DNA of 64,000 bases from positions 3,207,066 to 3,271,065 of the forward strand of contig NZ_HF536772.1 in the NCBI RefSeq assembly GCF_000312665.1, written 5' to 3'. How positions within the stretch are numbered: the stretch's first letter is position 1; each line of letters starts with the position of its first letter. Made by a program: the position numbers and the translations under genes. Shown here in pieces: positions 28,466 through 37,735 of this stretch. The notes beneath the pieces are model-generated. The model was not told the origin of the DNA. It saw only the letters and a list, made by a program, of their open reading frames with translations, and did no database searches. Origin of the DNA: Rhizobium mesoamericanum STM3625. Lineage in GTDB: Bacteria; Pseudomonadota; Alphaproteobacteria; Rhizobiales; Rhizobiaceae.

Positions 28466-31400
28466 CTACTCGGCTGCGAAAGGTGGAAGGCGCACGACGT
28501 TGCCCGACTTGCCGCGCTTTTCCTCGGGCTTCTCGATTGCGGTCACCCGCCCTTCGAGAGCGCCAACGGCCTGCGTCAGCTCTTCGCGGGACATTGCCAG
28601 ATCCTCCTTGTCCTTCTTGCCCACAAGGCGACCGAAAAGCCAGCCGAGCAAGCGGGAGAGATCGTCCATGATCAGGAAGAATGAGGGCACGACGACCAGC
28701 GAAAGAACGGTCGACACGATGATGCCGCCGATCACCGCAATCGCCATCGGAGCGCGGAACGAGCCGCCTTCGCCGACGCCGAGCGCCGACGGCAGCATGC
28801 CTGCCGACATCGCAATGGACGTCATGATGATCGGCCGGGCGCGCTTGCGGCCCGCCTCGACCATGGCTTCCACGCGTTCCATGCCGCGATGGCGCATCTC
28901 GATCGCGAAATCGACGAGGAGGATCGCATTCTTCGTGACGATGCCCATCAGCATAAGGATACCGATCATCACCGGCATCGAGAGCGGGTTCTGGGTGACC
29001 AGCAGTCCGACTGCCACGCCGCCGATCGCAAGCGGCAGCGAGAACAGGATGGTGAAGGGCTGAATCACGTCCTTGAAGAGGAGGATCAGCACGGTCAACA
29101 CCAGCATCAGGCCCATCAACATGGCATTGACGAAGCTCTGCTGCATTTCGGCCTGAACCTTCGTGTCGCCGCTCTCGGCGAGCTGGACGGTCGTAGGAAG
29201 ATTTGCTTCCTTGACGATCTGACGGAACCGGGCGGATGCCGTATCGAGTGCGACGCCCTGCGGCAGGTCGGATCCGATCGCGACAACGCGGTAGCGGTTG
29301 TTGCGCTTGATCGAGCTGACGCCCTCCGAATAGTCAATATCGGCGACGGTGGAAAGCGGCACGGTGCCGCCGCTTGCGGTCTGGATCTTCAATGCCCGCA
29401 GGGCGGCAAGATCGCGGCGCATGTTGAGCGACGCCTGTACCCGGATCGGAATCTGGCGATCATCCAGGTTGATCTTGGCGAGGGCCGCATCGATGTCACC
29501 GATGGTGGCGACGCGGATGGTCTCGGAGATCTGTTGCGGAGTGATGCCAAGGCGGGCAGCCTGGTCCTTGCGAGGACGAACCTGAAGCTCAGGACGGGGC
29601 AGGGCGCCCTCGGCGCTGACGTTTGCCAGCAGCGGATCGGCACGCAGCTTTGCCTCAAGGATGCCGACGGCGTCGTTCAGGTCCTTCTCGTTCTTCGAAA
29701 GGAAGTTGAACGACAGGTCGCGCTCTCCGCGGTCGTTGAGTTTCAGAATGCGTACATCGGGGATATGGTGGAGTTTGGCGAAGACCTCCTTCTCGATATC
29801 CCACTGTGGCCGAACGCGGCCCTTTGGCTCCACCTTCGGCAGATGTGGTCCGATGATCGGGAGACCGCCGAGGAAGTTATCGACCAGTTTCTTCGAAAGC
29901 CTCTGGTCAAGCTTATCGAGCGTGAGCGTTACGGTTGCGCGACGCAGTTCGAGGTCACCCTTCGGCGATGCGCCGCCAAGGACAAAGACGCTCTCAACGC
30001 CATCGATATCTTTTACGTCCTTATAGATTGCATCCGTCGTCGCTTCGGTATCCTCAAGGGTCGCGTTCGGCGGCAACTCGACAGACAGGACGATGCGCGA
30101 CGCATCTTCCGGCGGAAGGAAGCTGCCGGGCACTTGCGCAAGCAGCATGACGGAGCCGATGAGAAAGCCGATCGCCGCGATCAGCGTCAGGTAGCGCGTC
30201 CACCAACGCCGAGTCGTGGCGCGCACAAGTCTCGTATAGCCGCGGAAGAAGAGACCATCATTGTCGTGATGGTCTTCGATGCCGTCTTCGGCACGCATCA
30301 GGTAGGCGGCCATCATCGGCGTGATAAGGCGTGCCACCATGAGTGAGAAGAAGACCGAGAAGGCAACCGTCAAACCAAACTGGATGAAGTACTGGCCGGG
30401 AATGCCGGGCATGAAGGAGACCGGCACGAAGACGGCAATGATCGTGAAGGTCGTGGCGATGACGGCGAGGCCGATTTCGTCAGCGGCCTCAATGGCCGCG
30501 CGATAGGGCGTCTTGCCCATCTTGATATGGCGGGCAATGTTCTCGATCTCAACGATCGCATCGTCGACGAGAATACCCGTTGCGAGCGTCAGAGCCAGGA
30601 AGCTGACCAGGTTCAGCGAGAAGCCCATCAGGTCCATGATCCAGAACGTCGGGATCGCAGACAGAGGCAGCGCGATCGCCGAAATCAGCGTTGCGCGCCA
30701 GTTCCGCAGAAACAGGAAGACGACGACGATGGCAAGCAATGCGCCTTCGATCAGTGTATCGATGGCGGCTTCATAGTTTCCGTAGGTGAAGTAGACGGAG
30801 TCACTGATCAGCTCGATGCCGACGTTCGGGTTCTCGGCCCGAACTTTGTCGAGGCTCTTGGCGACAGTCTGCGCAACACTGACTTCACTGGCGCCCTTCG
30901 AGCGGAACACGCCGAAGGTGACAACGGGCGTATCATCGAAGCGCGAGAATGACTTCGGCTCCTGATAGGTGTCCTTGATGGCGCCAAGGTCGGACAGCTT
31001 GACGAAACGACCGTTCGGCAGCGCGATCGTAGTGTTGGCGAGTTCCGCGACATTGCGGGCATCGCCGAGCACGCGGATTGCCTGCTCGCTGCCCGCCACT
31101 TGGCCGCGGCCGGAGCCGAGATCGACGTTGGTGCCTCGCAACTGTTGGTTCACGCTCGCTGCGGTAATGCCGTGGGCATTGAGCTTGTCGGGGTTTAGCT
31201 CGATGCGTACTTCGCGTTCGGCACCGCCATAACGATCCACGCGGCCGATACCAGCCTGCCCCTGAAGGGCGCGCTTGATCGTGTCATCGACGAACCAGGA
31301 AAGCTCTTCGAGTGTCATATCGGGCGAGGAGACCGCGAAGGTCTGGATCGCCTGGCCTTCGACATCGACCTTGGACACGATCGGCTCTTCGACGTTTGCC

Positions 31401-31759
31401 GGCAGGTCGCTGCGGATGCGGTCGATCGCATCCTTGGTGTCCTGAACAGCCTGCTCGGTTGGCACTTCCATGCGGAACATGACGACCGTCTGCGACTGGC
31501 CATCTGTCACCGTCGACTGGATCTCATCGATGCCTGTTATACTGGCAACGGCGTCCTCGATCTCCTTCGTCACCTGTGTCTCGAGCTCGGCGGGCGAAGC
31601 GCCGCTTTGCGTGACGACAATGGAAACGAGCGGAACGTCGATGTTCGGAAAGCGCGTGATCGGCAGCTTATTAAAGGACTGAATGCCGACGAAAAGCAGA
31701 AGTGCAAACGCCAAAAGCGGCGCGACTGGATTTCGAATAGACCAGGCTGAAAAGTTCAT
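28466..31759 (-). CDS. RND-family efflux pump, inner-membrane transporter
   Basis: The 1097-residue proton-driven resistance-nodulation-division transporter shows FSAWSIRNPVAPLLAFALLL at the N-terminus, the TM4 Asp-Asp pair in GILVDDAIVEIENIARH, two large periplasmic loops, and the second-half motif MGIVTKNAILLVDFAIEMRH carrying the relay Lys. About 12 membrane spans are present. I chose the ATG at 31759, 11 bp past the adaptor stop; an in-frame start 69 bp upstream lies within the adaptor gene. It pairs with the adaptor upstream. No outer-membrane channel or local regulator is encoded, so a TolC-like partner elsewhere is presumed. Substrate unknown. Confidence 0.92.
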   Translation of the reverse strand: MNFSAWSIRNPVAPLLAFALLLFVGIQSFNKLPITRFPNIDVPLVSIVVTQSGASPAELETQVTKEIEDAVASITGIDEIQSTVTDGQSQTVVMFRMEVPTEQAVQDTKDAIDRIRSDLPANVEEPIVSKVDVEGQAIQTFAVSSPDMTLEELSWFVDDTIKRALQGQAGIGRVDRYGGAEREVRIELNPDKLNAHGITAASVNQQLRGTNVDLGSGRGQVAGSEQAIRVLGDARNVAELANTTIALPNGRFVKLSDLGAIKDTYQEPKSFSRFDDTPVVTFGVFRSKGASEVSVAQTVAKSLDKVRAENPNVGIELISDSVYFTYGNYEAAIDTLIEGALLAIVVVFLFLRNWRATLISAIALPLSAIPTFWIMDLMGFSLNLVSFLALTLATGILVDDAIVEIENIARHIKMGKTPYRAAIEAADEIGLAVIATTFTIIAVFVPVSFMPGIPGQYFIQFGLTVAFSVFFSLMVARLITPMMAAYLMRAEDGIEDHHDNDGLFFRGYTRLVRATTRRWWTRYLTLIAAIGFLIGSVMLLAQVPGSFLPPEDASRIVLSVELPPNATLEDTEATTDAIYKDVKDIDGVESVFVLGGASPKGDLELRRATVTLTLDKLDQRLSKKLVDNFLGGLPIIGPHLPKVEPKGRVRPQWDIEKEVFAKLHHIPDVRILKLNDRGERDLSFNFLSKNEKDLNDAVGILEAKLRADPLLANVSAEGALPRPELQVRPRKDQAARLGITPQQISETIRVATIGDIDAALAKINLDDRQIPIRVQASLNMRRDLAALRALKIQTASGGTVPLSTVADIDYSEGVSSIKRNNRYRVVAIGSDLPQGVALDTASARFRQIVKEANLPTTVQLAESGDTKVQAEMQQSFVNAMLMGLMLVLTVLILLFKDVIQPFTILFSLPLAIGGVAVGLLVTQNPLSMPVMIGILMLMGIVTKNAILLVDFAIEMRHRGMERVEAMVEAGRKRARPIIMTSIAMSAGMLPSALGVGEGGSFRAPMAIAVIGGIIVSTVLSLVVVPSFFLIMDDLSRLLGWLFGRLVGKKDKEDLAMSREELTQAVGALEGRVTAIEKPEEKRGKSGNVVRLPPFAAE

Positions 31760-31769
31760 CGGTCGTCTC

Positions 31770-32960
31770 TCAGTTGGAAGCCGGTGGCTGTTCATGTACC
31801 GGCGTGATGCGGTCGCCATCGCGGACATAGGCGCCCGCCTTGGCTACGACTTCGTCGCCGGCTTTCAATCCCTTTACTATCTCAACATAGGCACCGTCCT
31901 GGATGCCGGTCACCACCTCGGCGAACTTGACGACGCCGTTCTCGACTTTACGAGCGGAGGATCCCTCATTGCCGCTCAATACGGCTGACACTGGCAATGC
32001 CACGTTCTGTGCGGTGCGTACGACGATGTCAGCGCTGCCGTACATACCGGAACGGGCCTTGCTGCTGTCGTCGATCAGGATATGGACAAGACCAAGGCGC
32101 GTGAGCGGATCGACCGTCGGCGAGACCAAGCGTACGGAGCCAGTAATCTTCTCGCGGCTACCCGAGAGCGAAAGTGTTGCCTTCTGACCGGGCTCGATCT
32201 TGACAATGTCACTTTCGCCAACTTCGGCAACCAGTTCGATCTTGTCGTCGCGAATGATCGTGAATAGTGGATCGCCGGTACCGAGCGCAATCGCGCCAAC
32301 CTTGGCATTCTTGGCGGCCACCGTGCCGCCGACTGGTGTCTTAACGTCGGTGCGCGCCAGCTTCAGATCCGCATCGGCGATCTGGCTTTCGGTGACCTTG
32401 ATGTCGGCAATCGCCACCTGGATCGCCTGCTGTGCAGAATCGACGCGCGCGTTGGCCGACGCCGCTGCAGCATCCGCCTGCTCGACAGTTGCCGTGGAAA
32501 CCGTGCCCTTCTTGCCCATTTCCTGGGCGCGCGCCTGCTGTTGGCGCGCCTGCTCCGCATTCGCCTGCGCTTCGATGAGCTGCGCGCGAAGCTGTGCGAG
32601 GCTTGCCTCGTTCTTGGCTTTTGTGGCCTGCATCTGGCTCTTCTGCAGGATGAGTGCGTCGTCGTTCAGCGTCGCAAGCTTGCTCTCCGCCTGAACCTTG
32701 TCGCCAACGTCGGCATTCAGGGTACGGATCGACAGTCCTTCGACCTGTGGCTGTATGTAGACTTCCTCGACAGGCTTGACCGTACCGGTCGCAACGACGC
32801 GGTCAACCAGCGTGCGGGTTGACGCCTTGGTCACTACGATGGCCGGCAGGTTCTGCTGCGGCTTTGTAACCGGCTGTTCCTGGGCAAATGCCGCCGAGGC
32901 AACAGCTGCCGCGATCAGCAGCGTGGAGGCGCGAAGTATCTTAACAGGCGTACGTGCCAT
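31770..32960 (-). CDS. RND efflux periplasmic adaptor (membrane fusion protein)
   Basis: This 396-residue protein has a signal peptide (VKILRASTLLIAAAVASAAF, then AQEQ), a biotinyl-lipoyl-like hairpin start (VYIQPQVEGLSIRTLNADVG), a long coiled-coil segment rich in Ala, Gln and Glu (about residues 105-190), and beta-barrel sequence (GGTVAAKNAKVGAIALGTGD). It bridges the inner-membrane pump and an outer-membrane channel. It is the first gene of the pair and is preceded by a 396-bp gap with a possible operator. Confidence 0.92.
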   Translation of the reverse strand: MARTPVKILRASTLLIAAAVASAAFAQEQPVTKPQQNLPAIVVTKASTRTLVDRVVATGTVKPVEEVYIQPQVEGLSIRTLNADVGDKVQAESKLATLNDDALILQKSQMQATKAKNEASLAQLRAQLIEAQANAEQARQQQARAQEMGKKGTVSTATVEQADAAAASANARVDSAQQAIQVAIADIKVTESQIADADLKLARTDVKTPVGGTVAAKNAKVGAIALGTGDPLFTIIRDDKIELVAEVGESDIVKIEPGQKATLSLSGSREKITGSVRLVSPTVDPLTRLGLVHILIDDSSKARSGMYGSADIVVRTAQNVALPVSAVLSGNEGSSARKVENGVVKFAEVVTGIQDGAYVEIVKGLKAGDEVVAKAGAYVRDGDRITPVHEQPPASN

Positions 32961-33356
32961 GCGTCGTTATCCAGTTTGCTCGGCCAGGCTCGCGCGTCGT
33001 CCACGTCGCGAATGGCCAGTTCCCATAGAGTGTTCTCAGAAGTATTTCTGCTCTTTTGCCGACACCTACTTAAGAAGTCCCTCATCCGGCAAAATTCGGC
33101 TTTTACGTGGTAGCTATTTGCCCATCGCGCAAGTCCGGCGGAAAATAATTCCTCATTCGAACACAATAATTACCATTGTGATGCAGATCAATCACTGCGC
33201 GGTTATGCAAGCATTCCGTTAGTTGATCGTGCATCGTCGCTATGACGTGCGAGCAACGCCCGATGCGACATCAACGGCGAAACTTCTTAGTAATAAATAG
33301 CAAAAAAGTGAAAAACGCGCGGAAGTTCCGCGCGTTTCGTATCTTGTCGTTGCCGA
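32961..33356. other. Gap upstream of the RND operon
   Basis: The 396-bp stretch between two minus-strand operons holds the terminator of the substrate-binding gene at 33313-33337 and a dyad CACAAT-N7-ATTGTG at 33162-33180, about 200 bp from the adaptor start. That dyad could be an operator, but a 6-bp match with a 7-bp spacer is weak evidence. I see no gene. Confidence 0.45.
33305..33337 (-). terminator. Terminator of the NMT1/THI5-like ABC transporter operon
   Basis: AAACGCGCGGAA (33313-33324) and TTCCGCGCGTTT (33326-33337) are perfect complements. Reading on the minus strand, the stem is followed by TTTTTCACTTTTTTG. It lies 20 bp past the stop of the substrate-binding gene. Confidence 0.85.
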
Positions 33357-34328
33357 TTACTTGGATGCAGCGTCCGTGATGTCGTGCGTCCAGGCGCCTG
33401 CAGGCTCCTTTTTGATGATCTTCTGGTCGAGGAGGGCCTTGGCCGTGCGGTCGTAAAGCGTCGTGTCGAGCTTGCCCGTGCCGTCGCCGATCAGCTTGGC
33501 GACTTCGCCCATCATGACCTTCTGGTGGTGTTCGTCTTGGCCGCCGGCGTCGACGACGATTTCGGCAGCTTCATCGGGGTTCGCGGTTGCGTATTTCCAG
33601 CCCTTCATCGAAGCCTTGACGAACTTGACCATTTTCTCCTTGAAGGCCGGGTCTTTCAGCTTGTCTTCCAAGGCATAAAGACCGTCTTCGAGAAGGTCGT
33701 TGCCCATGGCGGTATAGTTGAAGACGATGAGGTCTTCCGGCTTGAAGCCAGCGTCGATTGCCTGCCAGTATTCATTGTAGGTCATGACCGAGATGCAGTC
33801 GGCCTGCTTCTGAAGCAGCGGCTGCACGTCGAAGCTCTGCTTCAGCACCGTTACGCCATCTTTGCCGCCGTCGGTCTTCAGACCGAGCTTGTTCATCCAG
33901 GCGAAGAACGGGTATTCGTTACCGAAGAACCAGACGCCCAGCGTATGCCCCTTGAAATCGGCCTCGGTCTTGATCGGGCCGTCCTTGCGGCAGATCATTT
34001 CCATACCCGATTTCTGGAAGGGCTGGGCGATATTGACGAGGGGAACGCCTTTTTCGCGGGCGACAAGCGCGCCACCCATCCAGTCGACGATGACGTCGGC
34101 ACCGCCGCCGGCGATCACCTGTTCGGGCGCGATGTCAGGGCCGCCCGGCTTTATGGTGACGTCGAGGCCTTCTTCCTCGTAATAGCCCTTTTCCTTGGCG
34201 ACGTAGTAGCCCGCGAACTGCGATTGAGTCACCCACTTGAGCTGCAGCGTCACCTTGTCGGCAGCCATGGCTTGGGCTGCTGCAAGCGACATCGCGCTCG
34301 CCATCATCGCAATAATCAGTTTTTTCAT
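33357..34328 (-). CDS. ABC transporter substrate-binding protein, NMT1/THI5-like (pyrimidine-type)
   Basis: The 323-residue periplasmic receptor has a clean signal peptide (MKKLIIAMMASAMSLAAAQA, then MAA). The NMT1/THI5 fold follows: VTLQLKWVTQSQFAGYYVAK, then EEEGLDVTIKPGGPDIAPEQ. The THI5-like family binds thiamine pyrimidines and related compounds. Because the flanking genes degrade uracil and thymine, the ligand here is probably a pyrimidine or its reduced or hydantoin derivative. GAGGGAAAAG precedes the ATG. It is the last gene of a four-gene minus-strand transporter operon. Confidence 0.87.
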   Translation of the reverse strand: MKKLIIAMMASAMSLAAAQAMAADKVTLQLKWVTQSQFAGYYVAKEKGYYEEEGLDVTIKPGGPDIAPEQVIAGGGADVIVDWMGGALVAREKGVPLVNIAQPFQKSGMEMICRKDGPIKTEADFKGHTLGVWFFGNEYPFFAWMNKLGLKTDGGKDGVTVLKQSFDVQPLLQKQADCISVMTYNEYWQAIDAGFKPEDLIVFNYTAMGNDLLEDGLYALEDKLKDPAFKEKMVKFVKASMKGWKYATANPDEAAEIVVDAGGQDEHHQKVMMGEVAKLIGDGTGKLDTTLYDRTAKALLDQKIIKKEPAGAWTHDITDAASK

Positions 34329-34383
34329 TTTCTTTTCCCTCTGAAGTTATGCCCCAATCCCATTCGCGGGAATAAAGCGACGC

Positions 34384-35511
34384 CTAGCCACCACGGATAG
34401 ACGGATGCCAGAAAGTCACCGCCCTTTCGGCAAGGGCGACGACGCCATAGAAGATCGAACCGACCAGCGCCGCGACAGCGATTTCGGCCCAGACCATGTC
34501 GACATTCATGCGCCCGATCTCGGTGGAGATGCGAAAGCCCATACCGACGATCGGCGTACCAAAGAACTCCGCGACGATGGCACCGATCAGCGCCAGCGTC
34601 GAGTTGATCTTCAATGCATTGAAAATGAAAGGCATCGCCGCCGGAAGCCGGAGCTTCAGGAGTGTCTGCCAGTAGTTCGAAGCGTAGGTTTGCATCAGAT
34701 CGCGTTCCATCGGACCGGATGCAGCGAGGCCGGCGACCGTGTTCACCAGCATCGGGAAGAAGGTCATAATGATGACGACGGCAGCCTTCGACTGCCAGTC
34801 GAAGCCGAACCACATCACCATGATCGGCGCGACGCCGATGATCGGAAGCGCAGATACCATGTTTCCGATCGGCAGCAGGCCACGACGCAGGAAGGCGAGG
34901 CGGTCGGCGAGGATCGCGACGACAAAGCCTGCACCACAGCCAATAATGTAACCGGCAAATACTGCCTTGAAGATCGTCTGACGGACGTCGTCTGCCAGGA
35001 TCGGCAGCGAAGTGGCGATCCTCGTACCAATGGCGCTCGGCGGCGGCAGCAGGACGAAAGGAATGCCGGCGCCGCGTGTCAGGGCTTCCCAAAGGATCAG
35101 AATCCAGGCGCCGAAGATCGCCGGGATCAGCAGCCGCAGGCTCGTACGGCCGAAACTTGAATACGGCGTCATTGCCGAAAGTTCGGTAACGCAGCGCCAG
35201 GCAAGCAGCCAGCTGGCGGCCATCAGCAGGAAGAAGGACTTCGTTGCCAAACCCTCGTTTCCGGTCACCCCGGCGAGGAGAACCCATGCCGCCCAGTGCG
35301 CACCAATCAGCAGAACGGCAGCAATATACGGCTTCGGCAAGGACGAGAAGGAAACGAAGGCGAGGGCGACGATCAGCGCGATCGTGAGGCCTACCGTCAT
35401 TGACGACACCGGATCCGGTGCGCCTTCGGCCATTATCGGCAGGGTGATGATCGCAATCGCCGTCAGCACCAAGGCAAGAACACCCTGCCAGGAGAAGGAC
35501 ATCTGGTTCAT
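34384..35511 (-). CDS. ABC transporter permease (extended, pyrimidine-type)
   Basis: This 375-residue permease is longer than usual because four extra hydrophobic segments (residues about 8-110) precede the binding-protein-dependent transport domain. The core shows WILILWEALTRGAGIPFVLL, GFVVAILADRLAFLRRGLLP and, for ATPase contact, YWQTLLKLRLPAAMPFIFNA (the EAA-type loop). It pairs with the next permease upstream, overlapping its stop by 4 bp (ATGA). The frame stays open 160 bp further upstream, inside the neighbouring gene, so the ATG at 35511 is the sensible start. Confidence 0.88.
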   Translation of the reverse strand: MNQMSFSWQGVLALVLTAIAIITLPIMAEGAPDPVSSMTVGLTIALIVALAFVSFSSLPKPYIAAVLLIGAHWAAWVLLAGVTGNEGLATKSFFLLMAASWLLAWRCVTELSAMTPYSSFGRTSLRLLIPAIFGAWILILWEALTRGAGIPFVLLPPPSAIGTRIATSLPILADDVRQTIFKAVFAGYIIGCGAGFVVAILADRLAFLRRGLLPIGNMVSALPIIGVAPIMVMWFGFDWQSKAAVVIIMTFFPMLVNTVAGLAASGPMERDLMQTYASNYWQTLLKLRLPAAMPFIFNALKINSTLALIGAIVAEFFGTPIVGMGFRISTEIGRMNVDMVWAEIAVAALVGSIFYGVVALAERAVTFWHPSIRGG

Positions 35512-36392
35512 GCCTGCCTCCCCCCCATCGAACGGTCAACGATTTTGGCAACAAGACCGACGATGGCAACGAGGCTTGCGGCCAGCACGGAGCCCGCAAC
35601 GAGGGCCGCCCAAATGTCGATCGTCTGGCTGTAATAGGAGCCAGCGAGCAGCTTCGAGCCGATGCCGGCAACGGCGCCGGTCGGAAGCTCGCCGACGATA
35701 GCGCCGACCAGGCTTGCGGCGATCGCGACCTTCATCGAGGTGAAGAGAAAGGGTACGGAGGCCGGAACGCGCAGCTTCCAGAAGGTCTGCGAGGGTGTCG
35801 CGTTATAGGTCCGCATCAGGTCGAGAAACATGACCTCCGGCGAACGAAGGCCCTTGACCATGCCGACTGTGACCGGGAAGAAGGAGAGGTAGGTCGAGAT
35901 CAGTGCCTTCGGGATCAGGCCGGTGATGTTGATGGCGCCGAGGACGACGATCACCATCGGCGCGATCGCCAGGATCGGTATGGTCTGCGAGGCGATGACC
36001 CAAGGCATGAGGCTGCGGTCAAGCGCCTTGATGTGAACGATGCCGACCGCGATCACGATGCCGAGCAGCGTGCCAAAGCCGAAACCCAAAAGCGTCGACG
36101 AGAGGGTGACCCAGCTGTGGTAGACGAGGCTGCGATTGCTAGAAAGCTTGCGCAGGAAAGTGTTTTCGAAAACGTTCTGCATTACCTGATGCGGGGCCGG
36201 CAGCAGCGGCTTTGGTTGCGAAAGCGTCTTTTCGATGAATTCGATGGTTCCCGGCGTCTGGTTGGCACGTTGATCCATGTCGCGTTGGAACGGTGCGTTC
36301 ATGATGACGGCGGCGACATACCAGATCGCGATCAATATTAGGAGGATCGTGAGGACAGGGATGATCCTGTCTTTAAGAGAGTCGATCTTCAT
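35508..36392 (-). CDS. ABC transporter permease (pyrimidine-type)
   Basis: The 294-residue permease has an N-terminal anchor (IIPVLTILLILIAIWYVAAV) and the transport domain with GFGFGTLLGIVIAVGIVHIK, MPWVIASQTIPILAIAPMVI and the EAA-like loop YNATPSQTFWKLRVPASVPF. It resembles the SsuC/ThiX type. GCGAGGGCGCTC precedes the ATG. It is the second gene after the ATPase and is translationally coupled to the longer permease. Confidence 0.88.
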   Translation of the reverse strand: MKIDSLKDRIIPVLTILLILIAIWYVAAVIMNAPFQRDMDQRANQTPGTIEFIEKTLSQPKPLLPAPHQVMQNVFENTFLRKLSSNRSLVYHSWVTLSSTLLGFGFGTLLGIVIAVGIVHIKALDRSLMPWVIASQTIPILAIAPMVIVVLGAINITGLIPKALISTYLSFFPVTVGMVKGLRSPEVMFLDLMRTYNATPSQTFWKLRVPASVPFLFTSMKVAIAASLVGAIVGELPTGAVAGIGSKLLAGSYYSQTIDIWAALVAGSVLAASLVAIVGLVAKIVDRSMGGRQA

Positions 36393-36428
36393 GAGCGCCC
36401 TCGCGCAACGGTCTCAGCCGCCAAAACC

Positions 36429-37283
36429 TCAATGCTCATAGCTGTGCCCCGCTCTCAGGCCCTCGCGCACGCGATGCGCGATTTCGAGGAACTCCGGCGT
36501 CTCGCGGATGTCCAGCGGTCGCTCCTTCGGAAGCGGTGAGTCGATAATGTCGGTCACGCGGCCCGGGCGAGGCGACATCACCACGATCTTCGTGGAGAGG
36601 TAAACCGCCTCGGGGATCGAGTGGGTGACGAAGCAGATCGTCTTGTTGGTGCGCGCCCAGAGCTTGAGAAGTTCCTCGTTCAGGTGGTCGCGGACGATTT
36701 CGTCAAGTGCGCCGAAGGGCTCGTCCATCAAAAGGAGGTCGGCATCGAAGGCGAGCGCGCGGGCGATCGAGGCGCGCTGCTGCATGCCGCCGGAAAGCTG
36801 CCAAGGGAACTTTTTCTCGAAGCCCGTGAGATTGACGAGATCGAGCGCGTCGGCGATGCGTTTCTTCTGGTCAGCGGAGGCGTAGCCCATGATCTCGAGG
36901 GGGAGAGCGATGTTCTTCTCGATCGTACGCCACGGGTAGAGTGCCGGCGCCTGAAAGACATAGCCGTAGGCACGAGCTTTGCGAGCTTCCTCGGGCGTCA
37001 TGCCATTGACGGTGATCTCGCCCGATGTTTTCCTTTCGAGATCGGCGATCACGCGCAGGAAAGTTGTCTTCCCGCAGCCTGACGGGCCGATGAAGGAGAC
37101 AAAGTCGCCCTTGCGAACTTCGAGGTTGACGTTCGTCAGCGCCTGCACAGGAGCATCGCCTGCCTGATAGGTCAGACAGAGATCCTTGGCGGATACGACG
37201 GAGGCAGCTTGCGTCAATGCTTGTGTATCCTGTTTTGCCCGCGCTTGCGCGGTTTGCGTGATAATATGAGTAGCGGTTTTCAT
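36429..37283 (-). CDS. ABC transporter ATP-binding protein (pyrimidine-type)
   Basis: The 284-residue ATPase has Walker A FIGPSGCGKTTFLRVIADLE, the signature LSGGMQQRASIARALA, Walker B LLLMDEPFGALD and switch His in CFVTHSIPEAVYLS. It is of the SsuB/TauB/ThiZ class that partners NMT1-like receptors. I chose the ATG at 37283, with GGAAC upstream; an ATG at 37301 lacks a ribosome site. Its start codon lies only 29 bp from the divergent cupin start, so its promoter must lie inside the cupin gene, or it is read from upstream minus-strand genes. Confidence 0.9.
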   Translation of the reverse strand: MKTATHIITQTAQARAKQDTQALTQAASVVSAKDLCLTYQAGDAPVQALTNVNLEVRKGDFVSFIGPSGCGKTTFLRVIADLERKTSGEITVNGMTPEEARKARAYGYVFQAPALYPWRTIEKNIALPLEIMGYASADQKKRIADALDLVNLTGFEKKFPWQLSGGMQQRASIARALAFDADLLLMDEPFGALDEIVRDHLNEELLKLWARTNKTICFVTHSIPEAVYLSTKIVVMSPRPGRVTDIIDSPLPKERPLDIRETPEFLEIAHRVREGLRAGHSYEH

Positions 37284-37312
37284 TGTTCCGGCAAGGTCCA
37301 TGGAGGATGACG

Positions 37313-37726
37313 ATGGACGCGACATCAAAGCCCACCTGTCACATTGTGCGCCCTAGTCATGCCTATGACGGCAAGCAGGGGCTCAGTTACTTCGAAGGCA
37401 TCGCAGCCGAGACGGTCGGCGCGAAGGGCATCTGCATGCATTTGCTGACGATTCCGCCCGGCGTTCGCGCCAAGGCGCATCTGCACGAAGCGCATGAAAC
37501 GGCGATCTACATGCTCTCCGGCGAGGCCCACACTTGGTATGGCGACGAGTTGGAGCATCATGTGGTCGTGCACGCCGGCGAGCTGTTCTACATCCCCGCC
37601 GGTGTGCCGCATCTGCCTGCCAACCTCAGCAGTACCCCTTGCACCGCGATCATTGCCCGCACCGACCCGAACGAGCAGGAAAGCGTTGTTCTGCTTCCGG
37701 AGCTTGATCGGCTGGTGCAGGAGTGA
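37313..37726 (+). CDS. Cupin-domain protein
   Basis: This 137-residue single-domain cupin has both signature motifs. Motif 1 is GVRAKAHLHEAHETAIYMLS with metal ligands His, His and Glu. Motif 2 is GELFYIPAGVPHLPAN with the second-site His. It should bind a divalent metal; enzymatic or sensing role unknown. The ATG at 37313 has GGAGG 6 nt upstream. It is the only plus-strand gene between hydA and the transporter operon, so it lies antisense to any continuous minus-strand transcript, and its own promoter must sit inside the ATPase gene. A role linked to pyrimidine breakdown is inferred from position. Confidence 0.85.
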   Translation: MDATSKPTCHIVRPSHAYDGKQGLSYFEGIAAETVGAKGICMHLLTIPPGVRAKAHLHEAHETAIYMLSGEAHTWYGDELEHHVVVHAGELFYIPAGVPHLPANLSSTPCTAIIARTDPNEQESVVLLPELDRLVQE

Positions 37727-37735
37727 TGCCAAGGA